In this document: in pieces, positions 14,787 through 29,700 of the stretch
Layout: each line of letters begins with the position of its first letter
How positions within the stretch are numbered: the first letter of the stretch is position 1
DNA from: Rhabditoides inermis
Taxonomy: Eukaryota; Nematoda; Chromadorea; Rhabditida; Rhabditidae
Direction of reading: 5' to 3'
DNA length: 64,000 nucleotides
Assembly: GCA_963966185.1 (NCBI GenBank)
Contig: CAWZYM010000200.1
Span: 175,042 to 239,041 of the forward strand
Position numbers and translations under genes: made by a program
The notes under the pieces: model-generated
Databases searched by the model: none
Told to the model about the DNA's origin: nothing
What the model saw: only the letters and a program-made list of their open reading frames with translations

Positions 14787-17700
14787 TGTATCGAATTTCA
14801 CTCCGTATGGTAACAATGTTCTAGAAAGAGTTGTTGAGATCATTTACAATGGTAAACTGCATGCGTCCCCACAGGGGTGTGAAAACGCTACATCAAAACA
14901 GGGCACTGAAGTGCATGCATACTATCCACTCAATCGATGTCGATCCAACGAGAGAGGCCCAGTTTATAAAAGATTCATGACTTTGTTCGGAATTTGAAAC
15001 TTTTCTCACTCCCTGATCACCTTTATCCTTTCTCTCTCGCAGTTTGTCGACTGGGCGTTGACCGCCACAGTCTCATTTTTTCTAGTTTCGCTCACTTGCT
15101 TGAGCAGCATGTATCGAATTTCACTCCGTATGGTAACAATGTTCTAGAAAGAGTTTTTGAGATCATTTACAATGTTAAACAGCATGCGTCCCCACAGGGG
15201 TGTGAAAACGCTACATCAAAACAGGGCACTGAAGTGCATGCATACTATCCACTCAATCGATGTCGATCCAACGGGAGAGGCCCAGTTTATAAAAGATTCA
15301 TGACTTTGTTCGAAATTTGAAACTTTTCTCACTCCCTGATCACCTTTATCCTTTCTCTCTCGCAGTTTGTCGACTGGGCGTTGACCGCCACAGTCTCATT
15401 TTTTTTCTAGTTTCGCTCACTTGCTTGAGCAGCATGTATCGAATTTCACTCCGTATGGTAGCAATGTTCTAGAAAGAGTTTCAGAGATCATTTACAATGG
15501 TAAACAGCATGCGTCCCCACAGGGGTGTGAAAACGCTACATCAAAACAGGGCACTGAATTGCATGCACACTATCCACTCAATCGATGTCGATCCAACGGG
15601 AGAGGCCCAGTTTATAAAAGATTCATGACTTTGTTCGAAATTTGAAACTTTTCTCACTCCCTGATCACATTTACCCTTTCTCTCTCGCAGTTTGTCGACT
15701 GGGCGTTGACCGCCACAGTCTCATTTTTTTTCTAGTTTCGCTCACTTGCTTGAGCAGCATGTATCGAATTTCACTCCGTATGGTAACAATGTTCTAGAAA
15801 GAGTTTTTGAGATCATTTACAATGGTGAACAGCATGCGTCCCCACAGGGGTGTGAAAACGCTACATCAAAACAGGGCACTGAAGTGCATGCATACTATCC
15901 ACTCAATCGATGTCGATCCAACGGGAGAGGCCCAGTTTATAAAAGATTCATGACTTTGTTCGGAATTTGAAACTTTTCTCACTCCCTGATCACCTTTATC
16001 CTTTCTCTCTCGCAGTTTGTCAACTGGGCGTTGACCGCCACAGTCTCATTTTTTTTCTAGTTTCGCTCACTTGCTTGAGCAGCATGTATCGAACTTCACT
16101 CCGTATGGTAACAATGTTCTAGAAAGAGTTTTAGAGATCATTTACAATGGTAAACAGCATGCGTCCCCACAGGGGTGTGAAAACGCTACATCAAAACAGG
16201 GCACTGAAGTGCATGCATACTATCCACTCAATCGATGTCGATCCAACGGGAGAGTTTATAAAAGATTCATGACTTTGTTCGGAATTTGAAACTTTTCTCA
16301 CTCCCTGATCACCTTTATCCTTTCTCTCTCGCAGTTTGTCGACTGGGCGTTGACCGCCACAGTCTCATTTTTTTCTAGTTTCGCTCACTTGCTTGAGCAG
16401 CATGTATCGAATTTCACTCCGTATGGTAACAATGTTCTAGAAAGAGTTGTTGAGATCATTTACAATGGTAAACTGCATGCGTCCCCACAGGGGTGTGAAA
16501 ACGCTACATCAAAACAGGGCACTGAAGTGCATGCATACTATCCACTCAATCGATGTCGATCCAACGAGAGAGGCCCAGTTTATAAAAGATTCATGACTTT
16601 GTTCGGAATTTGAAACTTTTCTCACTCCCTGATCACCTTTATCCTTTCTCTCTCGCAGTTTGTCGACTGGGCGTTGACCGCCACAGTCTCATTTTTTCTA
16701 GTTTCGCTCACTTGCTTGAGCAGCATGTATCGAATTTCACTCCGTATGGTAACAATGTTCTAGAAAGAGTTTTTGAGATCATTTACAATGTTAAACAGCA
16801 TGCGTCCCCACAGGGGTGTGAAAACGCTACATCAAAACAGGGCACTGAAGTGCATGCATACTATCCACTCAATCGATGTCGATCCAACGGGAGAGGCCCA
16901 GTTTATAAAAGATTCATGACTTTGTTCGAAATTTGAAACTTTTCTCACTCCCTGATCACCTTTATCCTTTCTCTCTCGCAGTTTGTCGACTGGGCGTTGA
17001 CCGCCACAGTCTCATTTTTTTCTAGTTTCGCTCACTTGCTTGAGCAGCATGTATCGAATTTCACTCCGTATGGTAGCAATGTTCTAGAAAGAGTTTCAGA
17101 GATCATTTACAATGGTAAACAGCATGCGTCCCCACAGGGGTGTGAAAACGCTACATCAAAACAGGGCACTGAATTGCATGCACACTATCCACTCAATCGA
17201 TGTCGATCCAACGGGAGAGGCCCAGTTTATAAAAGATTCATGACTTTGTTCGAAATTTGAAACTTTTCTCACTCCCTGATCACATTTACCCTTTCTCTCT
17301 CGCAGTTTGTCGACTGGGCGTTGACCGCCACAGTCTCATTTTTTTTCTAGTTTCGCTCACTTGCTTGAGCAGCATGTATCGAATTTCACTCCGTATGGTA
17401 ACAATGTTCTAGAAAGAGTTTTTGAGATCATTTACAATGGTGAACAGCATGCGTCCCCACAGGGGTGTGAAAACGCTACATCAAAACAGGGCACTGAAGT
17501 GCATGCATACTATCCACTCAATCGATGTCGATCCAACGGGAGAGGCCCAGTTTATAAAAGATTCATGACTTTGTTCGGAATTTGAAACTTTTCTCACTCC
17601 CTGATCACCTTTATCCTTTCTCTCTCGCAGTTTGTCAACTGGGCGTTGACCGCCACAGTCTCATTTTTTTTCTAGTTTCGCTCACTTGCTTGAGCAGCAT

Positions 17701-18018
17701 GTATCGAACTTCACTCCGTATGGTAACAATGTTCTAGAAAGAGTTTTAGAGATCATTTACAATGGTAAACAGCATGCGTCCCCACAGGGGTGTGAAAACG
17801 CTACATCAAAACAGGGCACTGAAGTGCATGCATACTATCCACTCAATCGATGTCGATCCAACGGGAGAGTTTATAAAAGATTCATGACTTTGTTCGGAAT
17901 TTGAAACTTTTCTCACTCCCTGATCACCTTTATCCTTTCTCTCTCGCAGTTTGTCGACTGGGCGTTGACCGCCACAGTCTCATTTTTTTCTAGTTTCGCT
18001 CACTTGCTTGAGCAGCAT
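14787..18018 (+). repeat. Tandem duplication of a ~1616-bp five-monomer block
   Basis: Block 14787-16402 is repeated at about 16403-18018, offset 1616 bp (1615 after a one-base change in a poly-T run). Shared private variants, in order, are GAGTTGTTGAG with GGTAAACTGC, CCAACGAGAGAGG, AATGTTAAACAGC, GGTAGCAATG with GAGTTTCAGAG and GAATTGCATGC, ATCACATTTACC, and a unit with the 6-bp deletion. The edges are approximate because neighbouring monomers are nearly identical. Confidence 0.88.
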
Positions 18019-18552
18019 GTATCGAATTTCACTCCGTATGGTAACAATGTTCTAGAAAGAGTTTTAGAGATCATTTACAATGGTAAACAGCATGCGTCCC
18101 CACAGGGGTGTGAAAACGCTACATCAAAACAGGGCACTGAAGTGCATGCATACTATCCACTCAATCGATGTCGATCCAACGGGAGAGGCCCAGTTTATAA
18201 AAGATTCATGACTTTGTTCGAAATTTGAAACTTTTCTCACTCCCTGATCACCTTTATCCTTTCTCTCTCGCAGTTTGTCAACTGGGCGTTGACCGCCACA
18301 GTCTCTTTTTTTTCTAGTTTCGCTCACTTGCTTGAGCAGCATGTATCGAATTTCACTCCGTATGGTAACAATGTTCTAGAAAGATTTTTTGAGATCATTT
18401 ACAATGGTGAACAGCATGCGTCCCCACAGGGGTGTGAAAACGCTACATCAAAACAGGGCACTGAAGTGCATGCATACTATCCACTCAATCGATGTCGATC
18501 CAACGGGAGAGGCCCAGTTTGTAAAAGATTCATGACTTTGTTCGGAATTTGA
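16350..18552 (+). repeat. Satellite block duplicated ~5167 bp downstream
   Basis: Monomers of this interval match 21517-23719 at a constant offset of 5167 bp (16 units). Shared markers include the GGTAAACTGC unit, the AATGTTAAACAGC unit, the GAGTTTCAGAG unit, a unit with the 6-bp deletion, and an AAGATTTTTTGAG unit. Combined with the 8075-bp relationship upstream, it shows that roughly 10.5-18.5 kb and 18.6-23.7 kb are related large blocks that differ by smaller internal duplications. Confidence 0.82.
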
Positions 18553-21500
18553 AACTTTTCTCACTCCCTGATCACCTTTATCCTTTCTCTCTCGCAGTTT
18601 GTCAACTGGGCGTTGACCGCCACAGTCTCATTTTTTTCTAGTTTCGCTCACTTGCTTGAGCAGCATGTATCGAACTTCACTCCGTATGGTAACAATGTTC
18701 TAGAAAGAGTTTTAGAGATCATTTACAATGGTAAACAGCATGCGTCCCCACAGGGGTGTGAAAACGCTACATCAAAACAGGGCACTGAAGTGCATGCATA
18801 CTATCCACTCAATCGATGTCGATCCAACGGGAGAGTTTATAAAAGATGCATGACTTTGTTCGGAATTTGAAACTTTTCTCACTCCCTGATCACCTTTATC
18901 CTTTCTCTCTCGCAGTTTGTCGACTGGGCGTTGACCGCCACAGTCTCATTTTTTTTCTAGTTTCGCTCACTTGCTTGAGCAGCATGTATCGAATTTCACT
19001 CCGTATGGTAACAATGTTCTAGAAAGAGTTTTAGAGATCATTTACAATGGTAAACAGCATGCGTCCCCACAGGGGTGTGAAAACGCTACATCAAAACAGG
19101 GCACTGAAGTGCATGCATACTATCCACTCAATCGATGTCAATTCAACGGGAGAGGCCCAGTTTATAAAAGATTCATGACTTTGTTCGAAATTTGAAACTT
19201 TTCTCACTCCCTGATCACCTTTACCCTTTCTCTCTCGCAGTTTGTCGACTGGGCGTTGACCGCCACAGTCTCATTTTTTTTTCTAGTTTCGCTCACTTGC
19301 TTGAGCAGCATGTATCGAATTTCACTCCGTATGGTAACAATGTTCTAGAAAGAGTTTTTGAGATCATTTACAATGGTGAACAGCATGCGTCCCCACAGGG
19401 GTGTGAAAACGCTACATCAAAACAGGGCACTGAAGTGCATGCATACTATCCACTCAATCGATGTCGATCCAACGGGAGAGGCCCAGTTTATAAAAGATTC
19501 ATGACTTTGTTCGGAATTTGAAACTTTTCTCACTCCCTGATCACCTTTATCCTTTCTCTCTCGCAGTTTGTCAACTGGGCGTTGACCGCCACAGTCTCAT
19601 TTTTTTCTAGTTTCGCTCACTTGCTTGAGCAGCATGTATCGAATTTCACTCCGTATGGTAACAATGTTCTAGAAAGAGTTTTTGAGATCCGTTACAATGG
19701 TAAACAGCATGCGTCCCCACAGGGGTGTGAAAACGCTACATCAAAACAGGGCACTGAAGTGCATGCATACTATCCACTCAATCGATGTCGATCCAACGGG
19801 AGAGGCCCAGTTTATAAAAGATTCATGACTTTGTTCGGAATTTGAAACTTTTCTCACTCTCTGATCACCTTTATCATTTCTCTCTCGCAGTTTGTCGACT
19901 GGGCGTTGACCGCCACAGTCTCATTTTTTTTCTAGTTTCGCTCACTTGCTTGAGCAGCATGTATCGAATTTCACTCCGTATGGTAACAATGTTCTAGAAA
20001 GAGTTTTTGAGATCATTTACAATGGTAAACATCATGCGTCCCCACAGGGGTGTGAAAACGCTACATCAAAACAGGGCACTGAAGTGCATGCATACTATCC
20101 ACTCAATCGATGTCGATCCAACGGGAGAGGCCCAGTTTATAAAAGATTCATGACTTTGTTCGGAATTTGAAACTTTTCTCACTCCCTGATCACCTTTATC
20201 ATTTCTCTCTCTCGCAGTTTGTCGACTGGACGTTGACCGCCACAGTCTTTTTTTTTCGCTCACTCGCATGAGCAGCATGTATCGAATTTCACTCCGTATG
20301 GTAACAAAGTTCTAGAAAGAGTTTTTGAGATCATTTAGAATGGTAAACAGCATGCGTCCCCACAGGGGTGTGAAAACGCTACATCAAAACAGGGCACTGA
20401 AGTGCATGCATACTATCCACTCAATCGATGTCGATCCAACGGGAGAGTTTACAAAAGATTCATGACTTTGTTCGGAATTTGAAATTTTTCTCACTCCCTG
20501 ATCACCTTTATCCTTTCTCTCTCGCAGTTTGTCGACTGGGCGTTGACCGCCACAGTCTCATTTTTTTCTAGTTTCGCTCACTTGCTTGAGCAGCATGTAT
20601 CGAATTTCACTCCGTATGGTAACAATGTTCTAGAAAGAGTTTTAGAGATCATTTACAATGGTAAACAGCATGCGTCTCCACAGGGGTGTGAAAACGCTAC
20701 ATCAAAACAGGGCACTGAAGTGCATGCACACTATCCACTCAATCGATGTCGATCCAACGGGAGAGGCCCAGTTTATAAAAGATTCATGACTTTGTTCGAA
20801 ATTTGAAACTTTTCTCACTCCCTGATCACCTTTACCCTTTCTCTCTCGCAGTTTGTCGACTGGGCGTTGACCGCCACAGTCTCATTTTTTTTCTAGTTTC
20901 GCTCACTTGCTTGAGCAGCATGTATCGAATTTCACTCCGTATGGTAACAATGTTCTAGAAAGAGTTTTTGAGATCATTTACAATGGTGAACAGCATGCGT
21001 CCCCACAGGGGTGTGAAAACGCTACATCAAAACAGGGCACTGAAGTGCATGCATACTATCCACTCAATCGATGTCGATCCAACGGGAGAGGCCCAGTTTA
21101 TAAAAGATTCATGACTTTGTTCGGAATTTGAAACTTTTCTCACTCCCTGATCACCTTTACCCTTTCTCTCTCGCAGTTTGTCGACTGGGCGTTGACCGCC
21201 ACAGTCTCATTTTTTTTCTAGTTTCGCTCACTTGCTTGAGCAGCATGTATCGAATTTCACTCCGTATGGTAACAATGTTCTAGAAAGAGTTTTTGAGATC
21301 ATTTACAATGGTAAACAGCATGCGTCCCCACAGGGGTGTGAAAACGCTACATCAAAACAGGGCACTGAAGTGCATGCATACTATCCACTCAATCGATGTC
21401 GATCCAACGGGAGAGGCCCAGTTTGTAAAAGATTCATGACTTTGTTCGGAATTTGAAACTTTTCTCACTCCCTGATCACCTGTATCCTTTCTCTCTCGCA

Positions 21501-23779
21501 GTTTGTCGACTGGGCGTTGACCGCCACAGTCTCTTTTTTTTCTAGTTTCGCTCACTTGCTTGAGCAGCATGTATCGAATTTCACTCCGTATGGTAACAAT
21601 GTTCTAGAAAGAGTTTTTGAGATCATTTACAATGGTAAACTGCATGCGTCCCCACAGGGGTGTGAAAACGCTACATCAAAACAGGGCACTGAAGTGCATG
21701 CATACTATCCACTCAATCGATGTCGATCCAACGAGAGAGGCCCAGTTTATAAAAGATTCATGACTTTGTTCGGAATTTGAAACTTTTCTCACTCCCTGAT
21801 CACCTTTATCCTTTCTCTCTCGCAGTTTGTCGACTGGGCGTTGACCGCCACAGTCTCATTTTTTCTAGTTTCGCTCACTTGCTTGAGCAGCATGTATCGA
21901 ATTTCACTCCGTATGGTAACAATGTTCTAGAAAGAGTTTTTGAGATCATTTACAATGTTAAACAGCATGCGTCCCCACAGGGGTGTGAAAACGCTACATC
22001 AAAACAGGGCACTGAAGTGCATGCATACTATCCACTCAATCGATGTCGATCCAACGGGAGAGGCCCAGTTTATAAAAGATTCATGACTTTGTTCGAAATT
22101 TGAAACTTTTCTCACTCCCTGATCACCTTTATCCTTTCTCTCTCGCAGTTTGTCGACTGGGCGTTGACCGCCACAGTCTCATTTTTTTCTAGTTTCGCTC
22201 ACTTGCTTGAGCAGCATGTATCGAATTTCACTCCGTATGGTAGCAATGTTCTAGAAAGAGTTTCAGAGATCATTTACAATGGTAAACAGCATGCGTCCCC
22301 ACAGGGGTGTGAAAACGCTACATCAAAACAGGGCACTGAATTGCATGCACACTATCCACTCAATCGATGTCGATCCAACGGGAGAGGCCCAGTTTATAAA
22401 AGATTCATGACTTTGTTCGAAATTTGAAACTTTTCTCACTCCCTGATCACATTTACCCTTTCTCTCTCGCAGTTTGTCGACTGGGCGTTGACCGCCACAG
22501 TCTCATTTTTTTTCTAGTTTCGCTCACTTGCTTGAGCAGCATGTATCGAATTTCACTCCGTATGGTAACAATGTTCTAGAAAGAGTTTTTGAGATCATTT
22601 ACAATGGTGAACAGCATGCGTCCCCACAGGGGTGTGAAAACGCTACATCAAAACAGGGCACTGAAGTGCATGCATACTATCCACTCAATCGATGTCGATC
22701 CAACGGGAGAGGCCCAGTTTATAAAAGATTCATGACTTTGTTCGGAATTTGAAACTTTTCTCACTCCCTGATCACCTTTATCCTTTCTCTCTCGCAGTTT
22801 GTCAACTGGGCGTTGACCGCCACAGTCTCATTTTTTTTCTAGTTTCGCTCACTTGCTTGAGCAGCATGTATCGAACTTCACTCCGTATGGTAACAATGTT
22901 CTAGAAAGAGTTTTAGAGATCATTTACAATGGTAAACAGCATGCGTCCCCACAGGGGTGTGAAAACGCTACATCAAAACAGGGCACTGAAGTGCATGCAT
23001 ACTATCCACTCAATCGATGTCGATCCAACGGGAGAGTTTATAAAAGATTCATGACTTTGTTCGGAATTTGAAACTTTTCTCACTCCCTGATCACCTTTAT
23101 CCTTTCTCTCTCGCAGTTTGTCGACTGGGCGTTGACCGCCACAGTCTCATTTTTTTCTAGTTTCGCTCACTTGCTTGAGCAGCATGTATCGAATTTCACT
23201 CCGTATGGTAACAATGTTCTAGAAAGAGTTTTAGAGATCATTTACAATGGTAAACAGCATGCGTCCCCACAGGGGTGTGAAAACGCTACATCAAAACAGG
23301 GCACTGAAGTGCATGCATACTATCCACTCAATCGATGTCGATCCAACGGGAGAGGCCCAGTTTATAAAAGATTCATGACTTTGTTCGAAATTTGAAACTT
23401 TTCTCACTCCCTGATCACCTTTATCCTTTCTCTCTCGCAGTTTGTCAACTGGGCGTTGACCGCCACAGTCTCTTTTTTTTCTAGTTTCGCTCACTTGCTT
23501 GAGCAGCATGTATCGAATTTCACTCCGTATGGTAACAATGTTCTAGAAAGATTTTTTGAGATCATTTACAATGGTGAACAGCATGCGTCCCCACAGGGGT
23601 GTGAAAACGCTACATCAAAACAGGGCACTGAAGTGCATGCATACTATCCACTCAATCGATGTCGATCCAACGGGAGAGGCCCAGTTTGTAAAAGATTCAT
23701 GACTTTGTTCGGAATTTGAAACTTTTCTCACTCCCTGATCACCTTTATCCTTTCTCTCTCGCAGTTTGTCGACTGGGCG

Positions 23780-26700
23780 TTGACCGCCACAGTCTCTTTT
23801 TTTTCTAGTTTCGCTCACTTGCTTGAGCAGCATGTATCGAATTTCACTACGTATGGTAACAATGTTCTAGAAAGAGTTTTTGAGATCATTTACAATGGTA
23901 AACAGCATGCGTCCCCACAGGGGTGTGAAAACGCTACATCAAAACAGGGCACTGAAGTGCATGCATACTATCCACTCAATTGATGTCGATCCAACGGGAG
24001 AGGCCCAGTTTATAAAAGATTCAATACTTTGTTCGGAATTGGAAACTTTTCTCACTCCCTGACCACCCTCATCCTTTCTCTCTCGCAGTTTGTCGACTGG
24101 GCGTTGACCGCCACAGTCTCTTTTTTTTCTAGTTTCGCTCACTTGCTTGAGCAGCATGTATCGAATTTCACTCCGTATGGTAATAATGTTCTAGAAAGAG
24201 GTTTTGAGATCATTTACAATGGTAAACAGCATGCGTCCCCACAGGGGTGTGAAAACGCTACATCAAAACAGGGCACTGAAGTGCATGCATACTATCCACT
24301 CAATCGATGTCGATCCAACGAGAGAGGCCCAGTTTATAAAAGATTCATGACTTTGTTCGGAATTTGAAACTTTTCTCACTCCCTGATCACCTTTATCCTT
24401 TCTCTCTCGCAGTTTGTCGACTGGGCGTTGACCGCCACAGTCTCATTTTTTCTAGTTTCGCTCACTTGCTTGAGCAGCATGTATCGAATTTCACTCCGTA
24501 TGGTAACAATGTTCTAGAAAGAGTTTTAGAGATCATTTACAATGGTAAACAGCATGCGTCCCCACAGGGGTGTGAAAACGCTACATCAAAACAGGGCACT
24601 GAAGTGCATGCATACTATCCACTCAATCGATGTCGATCCAACGGGAGAGGCCCAGTTTATAAAAGATTCATGACTTTGTTCGAAATTTGAAACTTTTCTC
24701 ACTCCCTGATCACCTTTATCCTTTCTCTCTCGCAGTTTGTCAACTGGGCGTTGACCGCCACAGTCAATTTTTTTTTCTAGTTTCGCTCACTTGCTTGAGC
24801 AGCATGTATCGAATTTCACTCCGTATGGTAACAATGTTCTAGAAAGATTTTTTGAGATCATTTACAATGGTGAACAGCATGCGTCCCCACAGGGGTGTGA
24901 AAACGCTACATCAAAACAGGGCACTGAAGTGCATGCATACTATCCACTCAATCGATGTCGATCCAACGGGAGAGGCCCAGTTTGTAAAAGATTCATGACT
25001 TTGTTCGGAAATTCAAACTTTTCTCACTCCCTGATCACCTTTATCCTTTCTCTCTCGCAGTTTGTCGACTGGGCGTTGACCGCCACAGTCTCTTTTTTTT
25101 CTAGTTTCGCTCACTTGCTTGAGCAGCATGTATCAAATTTCACTCCGTATGGTAACAATGTTCTAGAAAGAGTTTTTGAGATCATTTACAATGGTAAACA
25201 GCATGCGTCCCCACAGGGGTGTGAAAACGCTACATCAAAACAGGGCACTGAAGTGCATGCATACTATCCACTCAATTGATGTCGATCCAACGGGAGAGGC
25301 CCAGTTTATAAAAGATTCAATACTTTGTTCGGAATTGGAAACTTTTCTCACTCCCTGACCACCCTCATCCTTTCTCTCTCGCAGTTTGTCGACTGGGCGT
25401 TGACCGCCACAGTCTCTTTTTTTCTAGTTTCGCTCACTTGCTTGAGCAGCATGTATCGAATTTCACTCCGTATGGTAACAATGTTCTAGAAAGAGGTTTT
25501 GAGATCATTTACAATGGTAAACAGCATGCGTCCCCACAGGGGTGTGAAAACGCTACATCAAAACAGGGCACTGAAGTGCATGCATACTATCCACTCAATC
25601 GATGTCGATCCAACGAGAGAGGCCCAGTTTATAAAAGATTCATGACTTTGTTCGGAATTTGAAACTTTTCTCACTCCCTGATCACCTTTATCCTTTCTCT
25701 CTCGCAGTTTGTCGACTGGGCGTTGACCGCCACAGTCTCATTTTTTCTAGTTTCGCTCACTTGCTTGAGCAGCATGTATCGAATTTCACTCCGTATGGTA
25801 ACAATGTTCTAGAAAGAGTTTTTGAGATCATTTACAATGGTAAACAGCATGCGTCCCCACAGGGGTGTGAAAACGCTACATCAAAACAGGGCACTGAAGT
25901 GCATGCATACTATCCACTCAATCGATGTCGATCCAACGGGAGAGGCCCAGTTTATAAAAGATTCATGACTTTGTTCGGAATTTGAAACTTTTCTCACTCC
26001 CTGATCACCTTTATCCTTTCTCTCTTGCAGTTTGTCGACTGGGCGTTGACCGCCACAGTCTCATTTTTTTCTAGTTTCGCTCACTTGCTTGAGCAGCATG
26101 TATCGAATTTCACTCCGTATGGTAACAATGTTCTAGAAAGGGTTTTAGAGATCATTTACAATGGTGAACAGCATGCGTCCCCACAGGGGTGTGAAAACGC
26201 TACATCAAAACAGGGCACTGAAGTGCATGCATACTATCCACTCAATCGATGTCGATCCAACGGGAGAGGCCCAGTTTATAAAAGATTCATGACTTTGTTC
26301 GGAATTTGAAACTTTTCTCACTCCCTGATCACCTTTACCCTTTCTCTCTCGCAGTTTGTCAACTGGGCGTTGACCGCCACAGTCAATTTTTTTTTCTAGT
26401 TTCGCTCACTTGCTTGAGCAGCATGTATCGAATTTCACTCCGTATGGTAACAATGTTCTAGAAAGATTTTTTGAGATCATTTACAATGGTGAACAGCATG
26501 CGTCCCCACAGGGGTGTGAAAACGCTACATCAAAACAGGGCACTGAAGTGCATGCATACTATCCACTCAATCGATGTCGATCCAACGGGAGAGGCCCAGT
26601 TTGTAAAAGATTCATGACTTTGTTCGGAAATTCAAACTTTTCTCACTCCCTGATCACCTTTATCCTTTCTCTCTCGCAGTTTGTCGACTGGGCGTTGACC

Positions 26701-29700
26701 GCCACAGTCTCTTTTTTTTCTAGTTTCGCTCACTTGCTTGAGCAGCATGTATCAAATTTCACTCCGTATGGTAACAATGTTCTAGAAAGAGTTTTTGAGA
26801 TCATTTACAATGGTAAACAGCATGCGTCCCCACAGGGGTGTGAAAACGCTACATCAAAACAGGGCACTGAAGTGCATGCATACTATCCACTCAATTGATG
26901 TCGATCCAACGGGAGAGGCCCAGTTTATAAAAGATTCAATACTTTGTTCGGAATTGGAAACTTTTCTCACTCCCTGACCACCCTCATCCTTTCTCTCTCG
27001 CAGTTTGTCGACTGGGCGTTGACCGCCACAGTCTCTTTTTTCTAGTTTCGCTCACTTGCTTGAGCAGCATGTATCGAATTTCACTCCGTATGGTAACAAT
27101 GTTCTAGAAAGAGGTTTTGAGATCATTTACAATGGTAAACAGCATGCGTCCCCACAGGGGTGTGAAAACGCTACATCAAAACAGGGCACTGAAGTGCATG
27201 CATACTATCCACTCAATCGATGTCGATCCAACGAGAGAGGCCCAGTTTATAAAAGATTCATGACTTTGTTCGGAATTTGAAACTTTTCTCACTCCCTGAT
27301 CACCTTTATCCTTTCTCTCTCGCAGTTTGTCGACTGGGCGTTGACCGCCACAGTCTCATTTTTTCTAGTTTCGCTCACTTGCTTGAGCAGCATGTATCGA
27401 ATTTCACTCCGTATGGTAACAATGTTCTAGAAAGAGTTTTTGAGATCATTTACAATGGTAAACAGCATGCGTCCCCACAGGGGTGTGAAAACGCTACATC
27501 AAAACAGGGCACTGAAGTGCATGCATACTATCCACTCAATCGATGTCGATCCAACGGGAGAGGCCCAGTTTATAAAAGATTCATGACTTTGTTCGGAATT
27601 TGAAACTTTTCTCACTCCCTGATCACCTTTATCCTTTCTCTCTTGCAGTTTGTCGACTGGGCGTTGACCGCCACAGTCTCATTTTTTTCTAGTTTCGCTC
27701 ACTTGCTTGAGCAGCATGTATCGAATTTCACTCCGTATGGTAACAATGTTCTAGAAAGGGTTTTAGAGATCATTTACAATGGTGAACAGCATGCGTCCCC
27801 ACAGGGGTGTGAAAACGCTACATCAAAACAGGGCACTGAAGTGCATGCATACTATCCACTCAATCGATGTCGATCCAACGGGAGAGGCCCAGTTTATAAA
27901 AGATTCATGACTTTGTTCGGAATTTGAAACTTTTCTCACTCCCTGATCACCTTTATCCTTTCTCTCTTGCAGTTTGTCGACTGGGCGTTGACCGCCACAG
28001 TCTCATTTTTTTCTAGTTTCGCTCACTTGCTTGAGCAGCATGTATCGAATTTCACTCCGTATGGTAACAATGTTCTAGAAAGGGTTTTAGAGATCATTTA
28101 CAATGGTAAACAGCATGCGTCCCCACAGGGGTGTGAAAACGCTACATCAAAACAGGGCACTGAAGTGCATGCACACTATCCACTCAATCGATGTCGATCC
28201 AACGGGAGAGGCCCAGTTTATAAAAGATTCATGACTTTGTTCGAAATTTGAAACTTTTCTCACTCCCTGATCACCTTTACCCTTTCTCTCTCGCAGTTTG
28301 TCGACTGGGCGTTGACCGCCACAGTCTCATTTTTTTTCTAGTTTCGCTCACTTGCTTGAGCAGCATGTATCGAATTTCACTCCGTATGGTAACAATGTTC
28401 TAGAAAGAGTTTTTGAGATCATTTGCAATGGTGAACAGCATGCGTCCCCACAGGGGTGTGAAAACGCTACATCAAAACAGGGCACTGAAGTGCATGCATA
28501 CTATCCACTCAATCGATGTCGATCCAACGGGAGAGGCCCAGTTTATAAAAGATTCATGACTTTGTTCGGAATTTGAAACTTTTCTCACTCCCTGATCACC
28601 TTTATCCTTTCTCTCTCGCAGTTTGTCAACTGGGCGTTGACCGCCACAGTCTCATTTTTTTTCTAGTTTCGCTCACTTGCTTGAGCAGCATGTATCGAAC
28701 TTCACTCCGTATGGTAACAATGTTCTAGAAAGAGTTTTAGAGATCATTTACAATGGTAAACAGCATGCGTCCCCACAGGGGTGTGAAAACGCTACATCAA
28801 AACAGGGCACTGAAGTGCATGCATACTATCCACTCAATCGATGTCGATCCAACGGGAGAGGCCCAGTTTATAAAAGATTCATGACTTTGTTCGAAATTTG
28901 AAACTTTTCTCACTCCCTGATCACCTTTACCCTTTCTCTCTCGCAGTTTGTCGACTGGGCGTTGACCGCCACAGTCTCATTTTTTTTCTAGTTTCGCTCA
29001 CTTGCTTGAGCAGCATGTATCGAATTTCACTCCGTATGGTAACAATGTTCTAGAAAGAGTTTTAGAGATCATTTACAATGGTAAACAGCATGCGTCCCCA
29101 CAGGAGTGTGAAAACGCTACATCAAAACAGGGCACTGAAGTGCATGCATACTATCCACTCAATCGATGTCGATCCAACGGGAGAGGCCCAGTTTATAAAA
29201 GATTCATGACTTTGTTCGGAATTTGAAACTTTTCTCACTCCCTGATCACCTTTACCCTTTCTCTCTCGCAGTTTGTCGACTGGGCGTTGACCGCCACAGT
29301 CTCATTTTTTTCTAGTTTCGCTCACTTGCTTGAGCAGCATGTATCGAATTTCACTCCGTATGGTAACAATGTTCTAGAAAGAGTTTTTGAGATCATTTAC
29401 AATGGTAAACAGCATGCGTCCCCACAGGGGTGTAAAAACGCTACATCAAGCAGGGCACTGAACTGCATGCATACTATCCACTCAATCGATGTCGATCCAA
29501 CGGGAGAGGCCCAGTTTGTAAAAGATTCATGACTTTGTTCGGAATTTGAAACTTTTCTCACTCCCTGATCACCTTTATCCTTTCTCTCTCGCAGTTTGTC
29601 GACTGGGCGTTGACCGCCACAGTCTCTTTTTTTTCTAGTTTCGCTCACTTGCTTGAGCAGCATGTATCGAATTTCACTCCGTATGGTAACAATGTTCTAG

